NCBI GenBank assembly: GCA_964543905.1
Contig: CAZIZO010000001.1
Coordinates: 186,001 to 250,000, forward strand
Length of the DNA stretch: 64,000 nt
From: GCA-016699835 sp964543905
GTDB taxonomy: Bacteria; Planctomycetota; Phycisphaerae; Phycisphaerales; UBA1924
Direction of reading: 5' to 3'
The stretch's first letter is position 1. Each line of letters opens with the position of its first letter. Below are positions 48,472-56,826 of the stretch, in pieces. The notes below the pieces were generated by a model, which saw only the letters and a list, made by a program, of their open reading frames with translations, ran no database searches and was not told the DNA's origin. Made by a program: the position numbers and the translations under genes.

Positions 48472-51395
48472 GCACCCAGGGCCCTCCCAGCCTCGCCAAC
48501 GCCATCGCCCTCCTCCTCGGCCGCCAAGCCGCCGCCGGCGGTCCCTTCGCGCTCCTGGGCCTCACCCCCGACGATTGCACCCAAGACCTCGTCATCGTCC
48601 AACTCCAGCGCCAACTCGCACGCCTCGCCGCCCATCCCATGGGCAACTCACCCGCCGCCGACGCCGTCCGCGCCGCCCTGCACGCCGCCGTCGCCGAACT
48701 CTTGGAAGCCCTCGACGCCCAATCTCCGGCACAGCCCTCCGCCAACGTCCCCTCCCTCTCGCCCGCACGATCGGTCCTGCCCATCCCCGCACCCGCCCCT
48801 CGCCCTTCCCAACCCCCGCACGCCCTCCCCACCACCATCACCATCGAACTCGCCTCGGCCGCACGCGACCTCCTCGCCGAGTCCGGCGGTTGGAACCCCC
48901 GCGCCCGTCAACGCCTCGCTTTCCTCGCGTACTCCGCGGGCGTGCGCGTCGACGAACTCCTCCGCGCCGCTCAACACGCCGCGCCCTCCACACCACCTCC
49001 ACCCTCACCCCCGGACCATCAGACCCAACCCTCACCACCTCCCCCCCCCGCTCGCCCCGTCGGCGTCACCCCCGACGCAGCCCTCGACCTCCAACCCAAG
49101 GACCTGCCCTTCCACGACCAGATCGACCCCGCCAACCGCCTCGCCAAATGGCTCGTCCTCTCCATCCTCGGCGGCCTCGCCTTCCTCCTCGTCCTCGCCG
49201 TCGTCGCCTACGTCCTCCTCAAACCTCCCGCCACGCCATCGCCCGCCATCGCCCAGTCCGAACCACCGTCCACTCCCGCCACCTCGCCTCCCGCTCCAAC
49301 CGCCGAACTCTTCCCCGCCCCCACGCCGCCTCCCGCGTCCCAAACTCCTCAACCCAAAAAGCCCCCAACGCTCTCCCTCCCGCGCGACTTCGCCGACGAC
49401 CTCCGCGACATCGCCCGCGCGGTGACCACCGCCAACACCGATCCCCAGGCCTCACTCCAGTCGTTCGACGCCGCCACCAGGTCCATCGCGCTCTCCTGGC
49501 CCAATGCCCAGCCCGACCAACTCGCCGCGATGCAGGATGCCATCATCGAGTTCGTCTATCGCGTCGCCCCAAGCCCCGAACACGCCGCCCTCACCATCGA
49601 CCTCCTCTCGCGCGGCCTGCGCCAGGCCACGCCCTCCACCCCGCTCTCCAGCGACACCATCCGCGCCGCCTCTTGGTCCGCCGGGGTCCTCGCCCGCATC
49701 GCCCGTGAGCGCGAACTCCCCCCCTCGATCACCCTTCGCCTCCAATCGATCCTCGCCGACTCCGCCCTCGCCGCTTGGCACGCAAGCGACACCTCCTTCC
49801 ATGCCGCCGCTGCCGCCGCGCTCACCGTCCTCGCCCGCTCCCTCGTCTCGCCGACCCAGCCCTCCGACGCCTGGCCCGCCTGGGTCGCGTGTGTCGAGGC
49901 GCTCCGCCTCCCCCAGCGCGACCGCGACCGGATGATCCTCGTCGCGATCGAAGACCTCCTCACCACCGCGCCCGAGCCCACCCAGTCGAAACCCACCTTC
50001 GACGCGCTCTCCCTCCTCGTCACGTCCCTCACCTGGCGAGAGTCCGACGAATCCCGCCGATACCTCCTCCGCTGGTTCGAGCGCCCCAACGTCTCCGTCG
50101 CCGACCTCCACACCCTCACCAGCGCCCTCGCCTCCAAGTCTTCCGCCGCCGGCTTCGACGTCTCCATGGTCCTCCCCGCCGGCGCTTCCGACAGCGACCG
50201 TGCCACCCTCCGCGACCGCCTCCGCCAGGCCTGGGGCCTGAACGACGGCCCCGAGCGCGCCAAACTCGTCTCCGCCTGGCGCGACGCCGCCGCCCAGGAA
50301 CTCGACCAAGGCCCCACCCGCACCACCCCGGGCACCGCCCCGATCGTCGAACTCTACCGCGCCGTCGCGCTCTCCCGCCTGAATGAGTCCGCCGCCATGC
50401 TCCTCGCGGGTGAGCCGGGCTCCGCCTCCATCGACCGCATCCTCGACGCTTCCGTCCAGGCCGCCATCAACTCCCTCCACCAATCCTCCTCGCCCCTCAC
50501 CATGTTCAACGACGAGCCCACCTGGCTCGTCCGCTACCTCAGCGCCGGCTCTAATCTCGCCGCTAAAAAGTCCATCCTCGCCGATCTCAACACCTCCCTC
50601 CAACTCCCCCGCGCCGTGGGCGAAGTGCTCGTCTCCGAGGTCGTCCGTGGCACCCACGCCGACCTCCGCAAGCACGCCGCCGACCTCGCCCGCCAACACG
50701 CCGCCGATCCCGCCGTCGTCCACGGCTGGCTCGTCCAACTCCCCACCATGCCCGCCTCCCAGGACCTCGCCGACCTCCTCGCGGGCGCCGCCCTCGCCAA
50801 ACTCCCCCCCGTCCGACACCCCTCCTGGCGCGTCGCCGCCCGACGCGCCCTCGTCGAACGCCTCCTGCAACTCCTCGCCGACTCGGGCGACCTCTCCGGG
50901 ATCGACAACGCCTCCACCCTCCTCGCCCAGTCCTACGCCCACCGCCTCGCCACACTTTCGTGGAACTCGCGTCCCGATCCGCCCCGCGGCCAACCCCTCG
51001 CCGACCCCCCGCCCTCCGACGCGCTCTCCAATGTCCCTCCCCTCGAATCCTCCGCACGCCTCTACCGCCTCCGCCTCGAACGCGAAGCCCAGGACAAAGC
51101 CCCCACCGCCCGCGAGCCCCTCTCCCTCGCCCAGATCTCCGCACGCCACGCGGGCCGCAGCAAGATCGCCGCCGGTCGCATCCAACTCTTCGCCGCCGAG
51201 CAAGCCACGGCACTCGAACTCCTCGCCTACATCGTCGCCGCCGAACGCCCCGACACCTCCGCCCAGATCGCCGCCATCCTCGACGAGGCCGCCCTCGCAC
51301 GACGCAAAGCCCCCCACATCGCCACGCAGATCGAGGCCGTCGAACGCGCCGCCCTCCGCCTCTGGCTCATCCGCCTCGACGGAGGCAAGCCATGA
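48468..51395 (+). CDS. Large single-span membrane protein of the motor operon
   Basis: A 975-aa protein beginning at a TTG that overlaps the upstream stop (TTGA), with GGAGG 6 nt before it. Residues 1-220 look cytoplasmic, with two helical blocks (LGLTPDDCTQDLVIVQLQRQ and NPRARQRLAFLAYSAGVRVDEL) separated by Pro/Ala-rich linkers. One membrane helix follows (LVLSILGGLAFLLVLAVVAY, about 226-248). The long C-terminal part, after a Pro-rich stretch, is Ala/Leu-rich and helical. I do not recognise the family. It might bridge cytoplasm and periplasm in the motor complex (inference). Confidence 0.75.
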   Translation: MSTQGPPSLANAIALLLGRQAAAGGPFALLGLTPDDCTQDLVIVQLQRQLARLAAHPMGNSPAADAVRAALHAAVAELLEALDAQSPAQPSANVPSLSPARSVLPIPAPAPRPSQPPHALPTTITIELASAARDLLAESGGWNPRARQRLAFLAYSAGVRVDELLRAAQHAAPSTPPPPSPPDHQTQPSPPPPPARPVGVTPDAALDLQPKDLPFHDQIDPANRLAKWLVLSILGGLAFLLVLAVVAYVLLKPPATPSPAIAQSEPPSTPATSPPAPTAELFPAPTPPPASQTPQPKKPPTLSLPRDFADDLRDIARAVTTANTDPQASLQSFDAATRSIALSWPNAQPDQLAAMQDAIIEFVYRVAPSPEHAALTIDLLSRGLRQATPSTPLSSDTIRAASWSAGVLARIARERELPPSITLRLQSILADSALAAWHASDTSFHAAAAAALTVLARSLVSPTQPSDAWPAWVACVEALRLPQRDRDRMILVAIEDLLTTAPEPTQSKPTFDALSLLVTSLTWRESDESRRYLLRWFERPNVSVADLHTLTSALASKSSAAGFDVSMVLPAGASDSDRATLRDRLRQAWGLNDGPERAKLVSAWRDAAAQELDQGPTRTTPGTAPIVELYRAVALSRLNESAAMLLAGEPGSASIDRILDASVQAAINSLHQSSSPLTMFNDEPTWLVRYLSAGSNLAAKKSILADLNTSLQLPRAVGEVLVSEVVRGTHADLRKHAADLARQHAADPAVVHGWLVQLPTMPASQDLADLLAGAALAKLPPVRHPSWRVAARRALVERLLQLLADSGDLSGIDNASTLLAQSYAHRLATLSWNSRPDPPRGQPLADPPPSDALSNVPPLESSARLYRLRLEREAQDKAPTAREPLSLAQISARHAGRSKIAAGRIQLFAAEQATALELLAYIVAAERPDTSAQIAAILDEAALARRKAPHIATQIEAVERAALRLWLIRLDGGKP

Positions 51396-52417
51396 CCCAC
51401 ACCCCGACCCCGCGGGCCCTCCTTGCACGCCTCGCCGCCGCGTGCCTCATCTTCGTGGATCCCTGCTCCGCCCGCGCCGCCGACCCGCCCGACCAGGAGT
51501 CCGTCGCCTCCAGGCCCTTCGCCGACCGCCTCCTGGCTCTCAAGCCCAGCGAGCCGGAAGCCTACTTCCAACTCGCCGAGGAAGTCGCCGACAAGGCCGA
51601 CGATCCGGGCTCTCGCCGACTCGCGACTCGACTCTACGTCCTCGCCTACGAACTCGATCGCGCCCGCGGCGGCATCCCCGCCCTCGCCGCCTCCTCCTGC
51701 CTGGGGCTCATCCCCGTCACCTCCGCCCAGCGTGATCGCCTCTGGCTCTCCGCCGTCGCCCGCCTCCTCGATCCGCGACACGCCCCCCTCCGCTGGACCG
51801 AGGACGATCGCCCCTCCGAGCCCGAATCCGCCTCCTACAAGGCCGCCACACTCCTGGGTCACGTTCGCGCCGGGCAAGGCCTCGCCGCGCGACAACTCCT
51901 CCAAGACCCGCAGGTCGCCGCCGTCCTCGATCGCTTCGACCGCACCATGGTTCGCCTGGGCGTCCAGGGCGGCGCCCGCGGGATCGAACGCGAAGCCTCC
52001 CTCTGGCCCTGCCCCGAGTGCTCCAACGAACGCATCCTCCGCCGTGGAAACCGCGCCCAGGATCCCCGTCTCTGCTCCAACTGCAAGGGCACCCCGGGCC
52101 CCGCCCTCGACCAGACCGCCTTCGCGAATCACCTCCGGATGGAGTCCCTCCTCCTCCAGGGCAGCCAGCGCAGTTGGGCCGCCCAACTCTCCGTCGATCA
52201 CGGCGCCCCGCTCCTCGACCCCGATCCCAACGCCGTCGCCGAGACCTTCAACATCGACCCCACCCTCGTCCTCTACCGCGACGGCGTGTGGACCACCGAC
52301 CCCAACGCCCCCGCCACATCGCCCAAGAACACCACACCCAAACCCGACCCCAAAGACAAAAAGCCCGCCCCTTCCTCCGAGGCGGGCCCAAACACGCCCT
52401 CAACCGCTGGAAACTAA
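51392..52417 (+). CDS. Exported protein with four-Cys zinc-binding pattern, last gene of the motor operon
   Basis: A 341-aa protein with a signal peptide (about 1-29, ending CSARA), a helical middle part, a zinc-ribbon-like CPECSNERI...CSNCKG at about 208-235, and a charged Lys/Pro-rich C-terminus. The ATG overlaps the previous stop by ATGA and GGAGG lies 7 nt upstream. A four-Cys zinc site in a periplasmic protein is unusual and might instead form disulfides. It ends the eight-gene cluster; the convergent ccsA gene begins 16 nt later. Confidence 0.72.
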   Translation: MTHTPTPRALLARLAAACLIFVDPCSARAADPPDQESVASRPFADRLLALKPSEPEAYFQLAEEVADKADDPGSRRLATRLYVLAYELDRARGGIPALAASSCLGLIPVTSAQRDRLWLSAVARLLDPRHAPLRWTEDDRPSEPESASYKAATLLGHVRAGQGLAARQLLQDPQVAAVLDRFDRTMVRLGVQGGARGIEREASLWPCPECSNERILRRGNRAQDPRLCSNCKGTPGPALDQTAFANHLRMESLLLQGSQRSWAAQLSVDHGAPLLDPDPNAVAETFNIDPTLVLYRDGVWTTDPNAPATSPKNTTPKPDPKDKKPAPSSEAGPNTPSTAGN

Positions 52418-52433
52418 GCCACGCCCACGAGCC

Positions 52434-54179
52434 TCACGCCGGCTGCGTCGCCCCACCTCCCACACTCCCGCCCGCCGCTCGCACGGGCCCCGTGCTGAGG
52501 GGTGCCGGCTGCAGGCTCTTCCACTTCTTCGCCGGCACGAGCCCCACCGCCATCACCACCAGTTGCAGCACGCCGAACGCCAGCAGCCAGAACACCGCCG
52601 AATCCATGAATCCGTACGAGTGCAGGCCCACGCCCAGCATGTTCGTCCCGAACCACGACCACGCCGTCACGACGTTCCCGAAGACCGCCATCACCGCCAC
52701 CCCGCGATCCTTCACCATCCCGCCCCAGCGCGCGTGCAGGATGAGCAGGAGCCACGCGACGATCAACGCCGCGCCGTTCTCCTTCGGGTCCCAGCCCCAG
52801 AACCGACCCCACGACTGGTCCGCCCAGATCCCGCCCAGCACCGTGCCCACGAAACTCGTCAGGCACGCGAAGCAGATCACGCCGTAGGTCATCTTCGGCA
52901 GCGCCTTGCTCGCCTCGCCCCGCAGCCAGGGCGTCAGCACCCCCAGCACGATGTACGCCGCCGCCAGGAACCCCGCGAGGAACGTCGCCGAATACCCGAT
53001 CGTGATCACCACCACGTGCGTCGCCAGCCAGAAGTTCGAATCCAGCACCGCCTGCATCATCTCCATCGTGTCGCCGCCACCGGCAAGGTTGTGCGCCACG
53101 ACCAGCGTCCCGAACCCGATCAGCGATGCCACCGCGTTCCCAATCCCCAACTTGTAGAACCACTCCCCCACGATCGCCAGCGGGATGCACGCCCACCCGA
53201 TGAACACCGCCGACGAATACAGGTTCGTCACCGGCGGCCTTCCCTGCAGATAAATCCGCGCCGCGATCCCGAACGTGTGCACCACGAACGCGATCGCCAG
53301 GATCGTCAGCGTCGCCCGCGTGAACGACCTCGCCCATGCCGGCTTCGACAACGCCCCGAACAGAAACCCCAGCGACGCCAGCAGGAACGCCCCGACATAC
53401 AACCCCGACGCCTGGTAGAACGGCTCCATCCCGTTGAAGATCACCTCCAACCCCGTTCGACGCATGTCCTTCAGACCCGTCGAGCCCACCGCCGCGTGAT
53501 ACGCCTTCGCCAGTTCGATGAACTTCCCCGTATCCCCGTGCATCTTGGCGCCCAGCATGTCCATCCACGCCTTCGACGACGGATGCCCCATCGCCGACTG
53601 ATCCTCGATCATCGGCGCCAACGCCCGCCACTCCTCTCCCGCCTTGAACGGCGCCACCAGCAGCGGCGTGTGCAAGTTCGCCACCTCCACCGCCAGCATC
53701 AGCCGGTTCGCCAGGTCCAGCACCTGCCGCTGGAACGGGTCCCGCTGCTTGCTCGACACCCGCGCCGCCAGGTCCGCCTGCTTCTGGATCTCCCCAAACT
53801 TCGGCGCCAGTTCCTTCAAACTGAACCGCACCCGCTTCGTGTCCCCAAAGCCCAGCAGACTCACCACGTCCCGGTGGTCGATCCGGACCACCTCCCGCGT
53901 CGACGCCAGGTCCGGGTTCGACATCAACTCCATCATCCATTCCACCGCCGACCCGCGACGCCCCCCCGCATCGAACGTCTGCCGCCCGCTCAGCACGATC
54001 AGCGTGTTCCGCGCGAACGAATCCAACGGCTTGACCCGCCCGTCCGCGCACACCGGGATGTTCGCCACCACGTCGTACTGGTCCGGCACGTGCCTCGCCG
54101 CTCGCCACCCCACCGACCCCAGGTACGCCACCGCGATCACGCCCACGATCCACGGCCACAGTTTCTGCATGCTGTTCAT
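52434..54179 (-). CDS. ccsA: Cytochrome c biogenesis protein CcsA/ResC
   Basis: A 581-aa polytopic membrane protein of the system II haem export and ligation machine. The C-terminal half has the haem-handling WWD-type segment QSWGRFWGWDPKENGAALI, with membrane helices and His residues around it. NLYSSAVFIGW and WLATHVVVITIGYSATFLAGF are typical CcsA helices. The N-terminal half contains a large loop (about residues 30-260) absent from minimal CcsA, with VCADGRVKPLDSFARN as found in fused or Bacteroidetes/planctomycete-type forms. Its ATG overlaps the resB stop by ATGA, so the two are translationally coupled. Confidence 0.93.
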   Translation of the reverse strand: MNSMQKLWPWIVGVIAVAYLGSVGWRAARHVPDQYDVVANIPVCADGRVKPLDSFARNTLIVLSGRQTFDAGGRRGSAVEWMMELMSNPDLASTREVVRIDHRDVVSLLGFGDTKRVRFSLKELAPKFGEIQKQADLAARVSSKQRDPFQRQVLDLANRLMLAVEVANLHTPLLVAPFKAGEEWRALAPMIEDQSAMGHPSSKAWMDMLGAKMHGDTGKFIELAKAYHAAVGSTGLKDMRRTGLEVIFNGMEPFYQASGLYVGAFLLASLGFLFGALSKPAWARSFTRATLTILAIAFVVHTFGIAARIYLQGRPPVTNLYSSAVFIGWACIPLAIVGEWFYKLGIGNAVASLIGFGTLVVAHNLAGGGDTMEMMQAVLDSNFWLATHVVVITIGYSATFLAGFLAAAYIVLGVLTPWLRGEASKALPKMTYGVICFACLTSFVGTVLGGIWADQSWGRFWGWDPKENGAALIVAWLLLILHARWGGMVKDRGVAVMAVFGNVVTAWSWFGTNMLGVGLHSYGFMDSAVFWLLAFGVLQLVVMAVGLVPAKKWKSLQPAPLSTGPVRAAGGSVGGGATQPA

Positions 54180-55423
54180 GAGAGCCTCCGACGCGACGAG
54201 GTCACCATCCGTATCCCAAAGTGCGCCAGCAACCCCAGCGTCACCAGTGTGCACGACAGGTACGGCAACAGCCACCCCGGATTCCGTACCACCTGCAGCA
54301 CCGTCCCCGTATCCCCTTGCTTGAACGACGCCTGATAGAACGTCTCCCCAGCATGCCGCAGCGGGTTGTTCATCGAGATCAACACCTCCCGGTCCACGTT
54401 CCGCGTCGGGTCCACCAGCCGAACCTGGCTCGAAAAGTTCCGCGGCTTGTCCGTCCCCACGAACTTGTCGTGCCGAAAATCCACCAGCGACAACGTGTAC
54501 GGCTTGTACGTCCGCGTGAACCGCAGCGTCACCTCATACTTCTTCCCCTCCACCTCCACCTCGTCCGGCGTCTCCAGATACACCGACACCAGGTGGTTCG
54601 CGATCTTCTTCCCGCCCCTCGAAAACGTCACGTACGCCGACGGCACGTCCACCCCCGCCCCGTCCACCCCCGTCGCCTTCGGCGCCGGCACCGCCGCCAC
54701 CTGCAGCCCCGCGCCCGCGTCCGCCTTCGCCCGCTGCGCCGCCGTCGCCTGCATCGGGCCCAACAGGTGCGAGTTCGGCATCCACTCGTTCACCGTCACG
54801 TCGAACGGCATGAACCCGCGCGTGATCGTCCCGCGCGAGGACTCAAGAATGTGGTGCGGAATCACCACCACATAGTCCTCCTTCGGGTCCGACGGATCGA
54901 TGATCGCCAACTCCACCGTCCGATTGTCCTCCACATAACTCGACGACCCGCCCTCCCAGATCGTCATGTTCCCCTCCGTCGCCATCGCCCCCGTCACGAA
55001 CTCGCCCACCAGCAGCAACAGCACCCCGACGTGCGCCGTGATGATCCCCGCTCGCTTCCACGTCATCTTGAACCGCACAAAGTGCGCCGCCAACAGGTTG
55101 AAAAACAGCAACAGCCCCAGCGTCAACCCGCCCGGGAACGGGATCGCCCCAGGAATCGTCGCCAGTTTCTTCGGCACGAAGAGTTGGAACTCGATCCACG
55201 TGAACGGCGAGCGAAAGTACTTCGCCACCGCCGTCCACACGCCCTCGTTCACCTGCGCCAGCGTCCCCGCCAGGATCAAGACCATCGACATCGCCAGCAG
55301 CACCACCGTCAGCCGCAGCGACGACATCATCTTCAAAAGGCCCGGCATGTTGATCGCCGCCGCCGCATCCGCCCCGCCCTCAGCCGCCGCACGAGGAGTT
55401 GTCGCCTTCGCGGTCGCTTGCAT
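54176..55423 (-). CDS. resB: Cytochrome c biogenesis protein ResB/Ccs1
   Basis: A 415-aa membrane partner of CcsA in system II. It has three N-terminal helices (LTVVLLAMSMVLILAGTLAQ, GLTLGLLLFFNLLAAHF, AGIITAHVGVLLLLVGEF), a large periplasmic domain with FMPFDVTVNEWMPNS, FSSQVRLVDPTRNVDREVLI and NNPLRHAGETFYQASF, and a last helix near 385-405, as in ResB. The ATG directly follows the TAA of the upstream lipoprotein gene, and GGGAGAA within that gene provides the ribosome site. Confidence 0.92.
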   Translation of the reverse strand: MQATAKATTPRAAAEGGADAAAAINMPGLLKMMSSLRLTVVLLAMSMVLILAGTLAQVNEGVWTAVAKYFRSPFTWIEFQLFVPKKLATIPGAIPFPGGLTLGLLLFFNLLAAHFVRFKMTWKRAGIITAHVGVLLLLVGEFVTGAMATEGNMTIWEGGSSSYVEDNRTVELAIIDPSDPKEDYVVVIPHHILESSRGTITRGFMPFDVTVNEWMPNSHLLGPMQATAAQRAKADAGAGLQVAAVPAPKATGVDGAGVDVPSAYVTFSRGGKKIANHLVSVYLETPDEVEVEGKKYEVTLRFTRTYKPYTLSLVDFRHDKFVGTDKPRNFSSQVRLVDPTRNVDREVLISMNNPLRHAGETFYQASFKQGDTGTVLQVVRNPGWLLPYLSCTLVTLGLLAHFGIRMVTSSRRRLS

Positions 55424-56557
55424 TTATGGTTCTCCCAATCCTGTCGTGCGCACGAACTTCTCGAACGCCGATCGCTCGTCGTCCACCCCGCTCGGCGTGC
55501 CCGTCAACTTGTAATACCACGTCTTCTCGCCCGCGGTGAGCACCGCCACGATCATCCGCGTCTTGCCTTCCGCGTCCGCAAGGTCCACCACCGTCGCCGC
55601 GCCAATCTTGCTCGTCGCCTGCTGGTCCAGGCTCGTCACGGGCGCCAGGCCCACCTGCCCGCGCCAGCGGTTGATGTTGTTCAGCAACCCACCGCCCTCG
55701 CCGCTCAGGTTGCTCGCCGTGATCCTGGCCCCGCCGTTCCCGTTCGTCGCGCTATACGCCACCGTCAAAAAGCCCGACGCGTTCGCTTCCTTCGACCACG
55801 TGGACGGCGGCGTCCATTGCGCCAGCCGCCCTTCGATCCCGCTCGCCGGCGCCGCGCCTGCGGTCGGTGTGGTGCCCGCGGATGTTACCGGTACCGGCGC
55901 AGGCTTCGACGCCGCGCTCGCCGTCGAGGCCGCGGCGCTCGATCCTTGTCCCTTGCTCGCCCGGAACGTCCTCGCGAACGCCACAAACTCCGCACCGATC
56001 CCGTCCAGTGCCGCCGCCTCCGCCGTCGCCTTCACAAACCACGTCTGCCCATCTCCCGGCGTGATCATCGCCGCCAGCATGTCCTGCTGCTCGCCCTTGA
56101 TCCGCAGCGTCGAGACCTTGACCCCCTCGACCTCCACGCTCTCCAACATCCCCGCAAGGTCCGATTCCGCGACCGGGGCCGCCCCCACTTGCCCGCGCCA
56201 TCGGTTCACGTTCGCCAGCGTGCCTCCCACATCCCCGGGAAACGCCGACACCACGACCTCCACCCCGGGCTCCCCGCCCGTGCGATACGTCGCGATCCGC
56301 ATCGCCTGTTCGCTCGCCACGCTCGTCCACGTCCCCGGCGCCGTCCAGGTCACCTTGACCTCGGTCGCCGCCGCCCCAGCCGCGCTCGCCGTCGGGGGCA
56401 TCCCCGCATTCGTCCCCCTTCCACTCGTCGCCAAATGCGGCGGCAGTTCATCCTTCGGCGCCTTATACGCCTTCACGTCCGCCTTCTCACACCCAGACGC
56501 CGCGATCGCCATCGCCCCGCCAAGGGCCCACACCAGCGACTTTGGTTTCCAGTTCAT
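55424..56557 (-). CDS. Lipoprotein with duplicated domain in the cytochrome c operon
   Basis: A 377-aa lipoprotein (lipobox IAASGC, Cys23) with two related domains of about 140 aa joined by an Ala/Ser/Pro/Thr-rich linker. Each has a W-x-(A/P)-P-x-x-W opening, a Gly-rich strand, and a nearly identical helix: NVNRWRGQVGAAPV in the first and NINRWRGQVGLAPV in the second. No named family is certain. The stop codon abuts the resB start, so it is co-transcribed with system II genes and may assist haem or cytochrome handling outside the membrane (inference). Starts at 56578 or 56584 would lengthen the signal peptide. Confidence 0.75.
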   Translation of the reverse strand: MNWKPKSLVWALGGAMAIAASGCEKADVKAYKAPKDELPPHLATSGRGTNAGMPPTASAAGAAATEVKVTWTAPGTWTSVASEQAMRIATYRTGGEPGVEVVVSAFPGDVGGTLANVNRWRGQVGAAPVAESDLAGMLESVEVEGVKVSTLRIKGEQQDMLAAMITPGDGQTWFVKATAEAAALDGIGAEFVAFARTFRASKGQGSSAAASTASAASKPAPVPVTSAGTTPTAGAAPASGIEGRLAQWTPPSTWSKEANASGFLTVAYSATNGNGGARITASNLSGEGGGLLNNINRWRGQVGLAPVTSLDQQATSKIGAATVVDLADAEGKTRMIVAVLTAGEKTWYYKLTGTPSGVDDERSAFEKFVRTTGLGEP

Positions 56558-56826
56558 TCCGCTTCGACCCCTGTTCATACGCATGCCTTCTTCCAAAGCC
56601 TGGTCGGACCCCTTCCCGGACACGATTCAGTACAGATTGATGCAAAGTCCGTACCAAAGCATACGCGCCGCCCATTTTCCGGCCCCCTCCCTGCGCCCGG
56701 ATTCCCACCCCTTCCACAGGTATTCCCCCCATGCGACTCCCGCTTCTCGTCGTATCCTCCCATCCGTGAGAATCCCTCTCATTCTTGATTCCCATCTTTG
56801 AGATTTGCACCCTCTCGGAGCCCCGC

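Noticed and set aside
41637..52417. Identification of the motor operon as the classical Tol-Pal system
   Set aside because: TolA, TolB and Pal are not encoded; the first gene is a vWA protein and the large TPR proteins do not match TolB propellers or Pal's OmpA-like domain.
52414..54159. 581-codon Gly/Ala/Arg-rich open frame on the minus strand overlapping ccsA
   Set aside because: It is in another frame of the same strand as ccsA, whose WGRFWGWDPKE motif and membrane helices are decisive.
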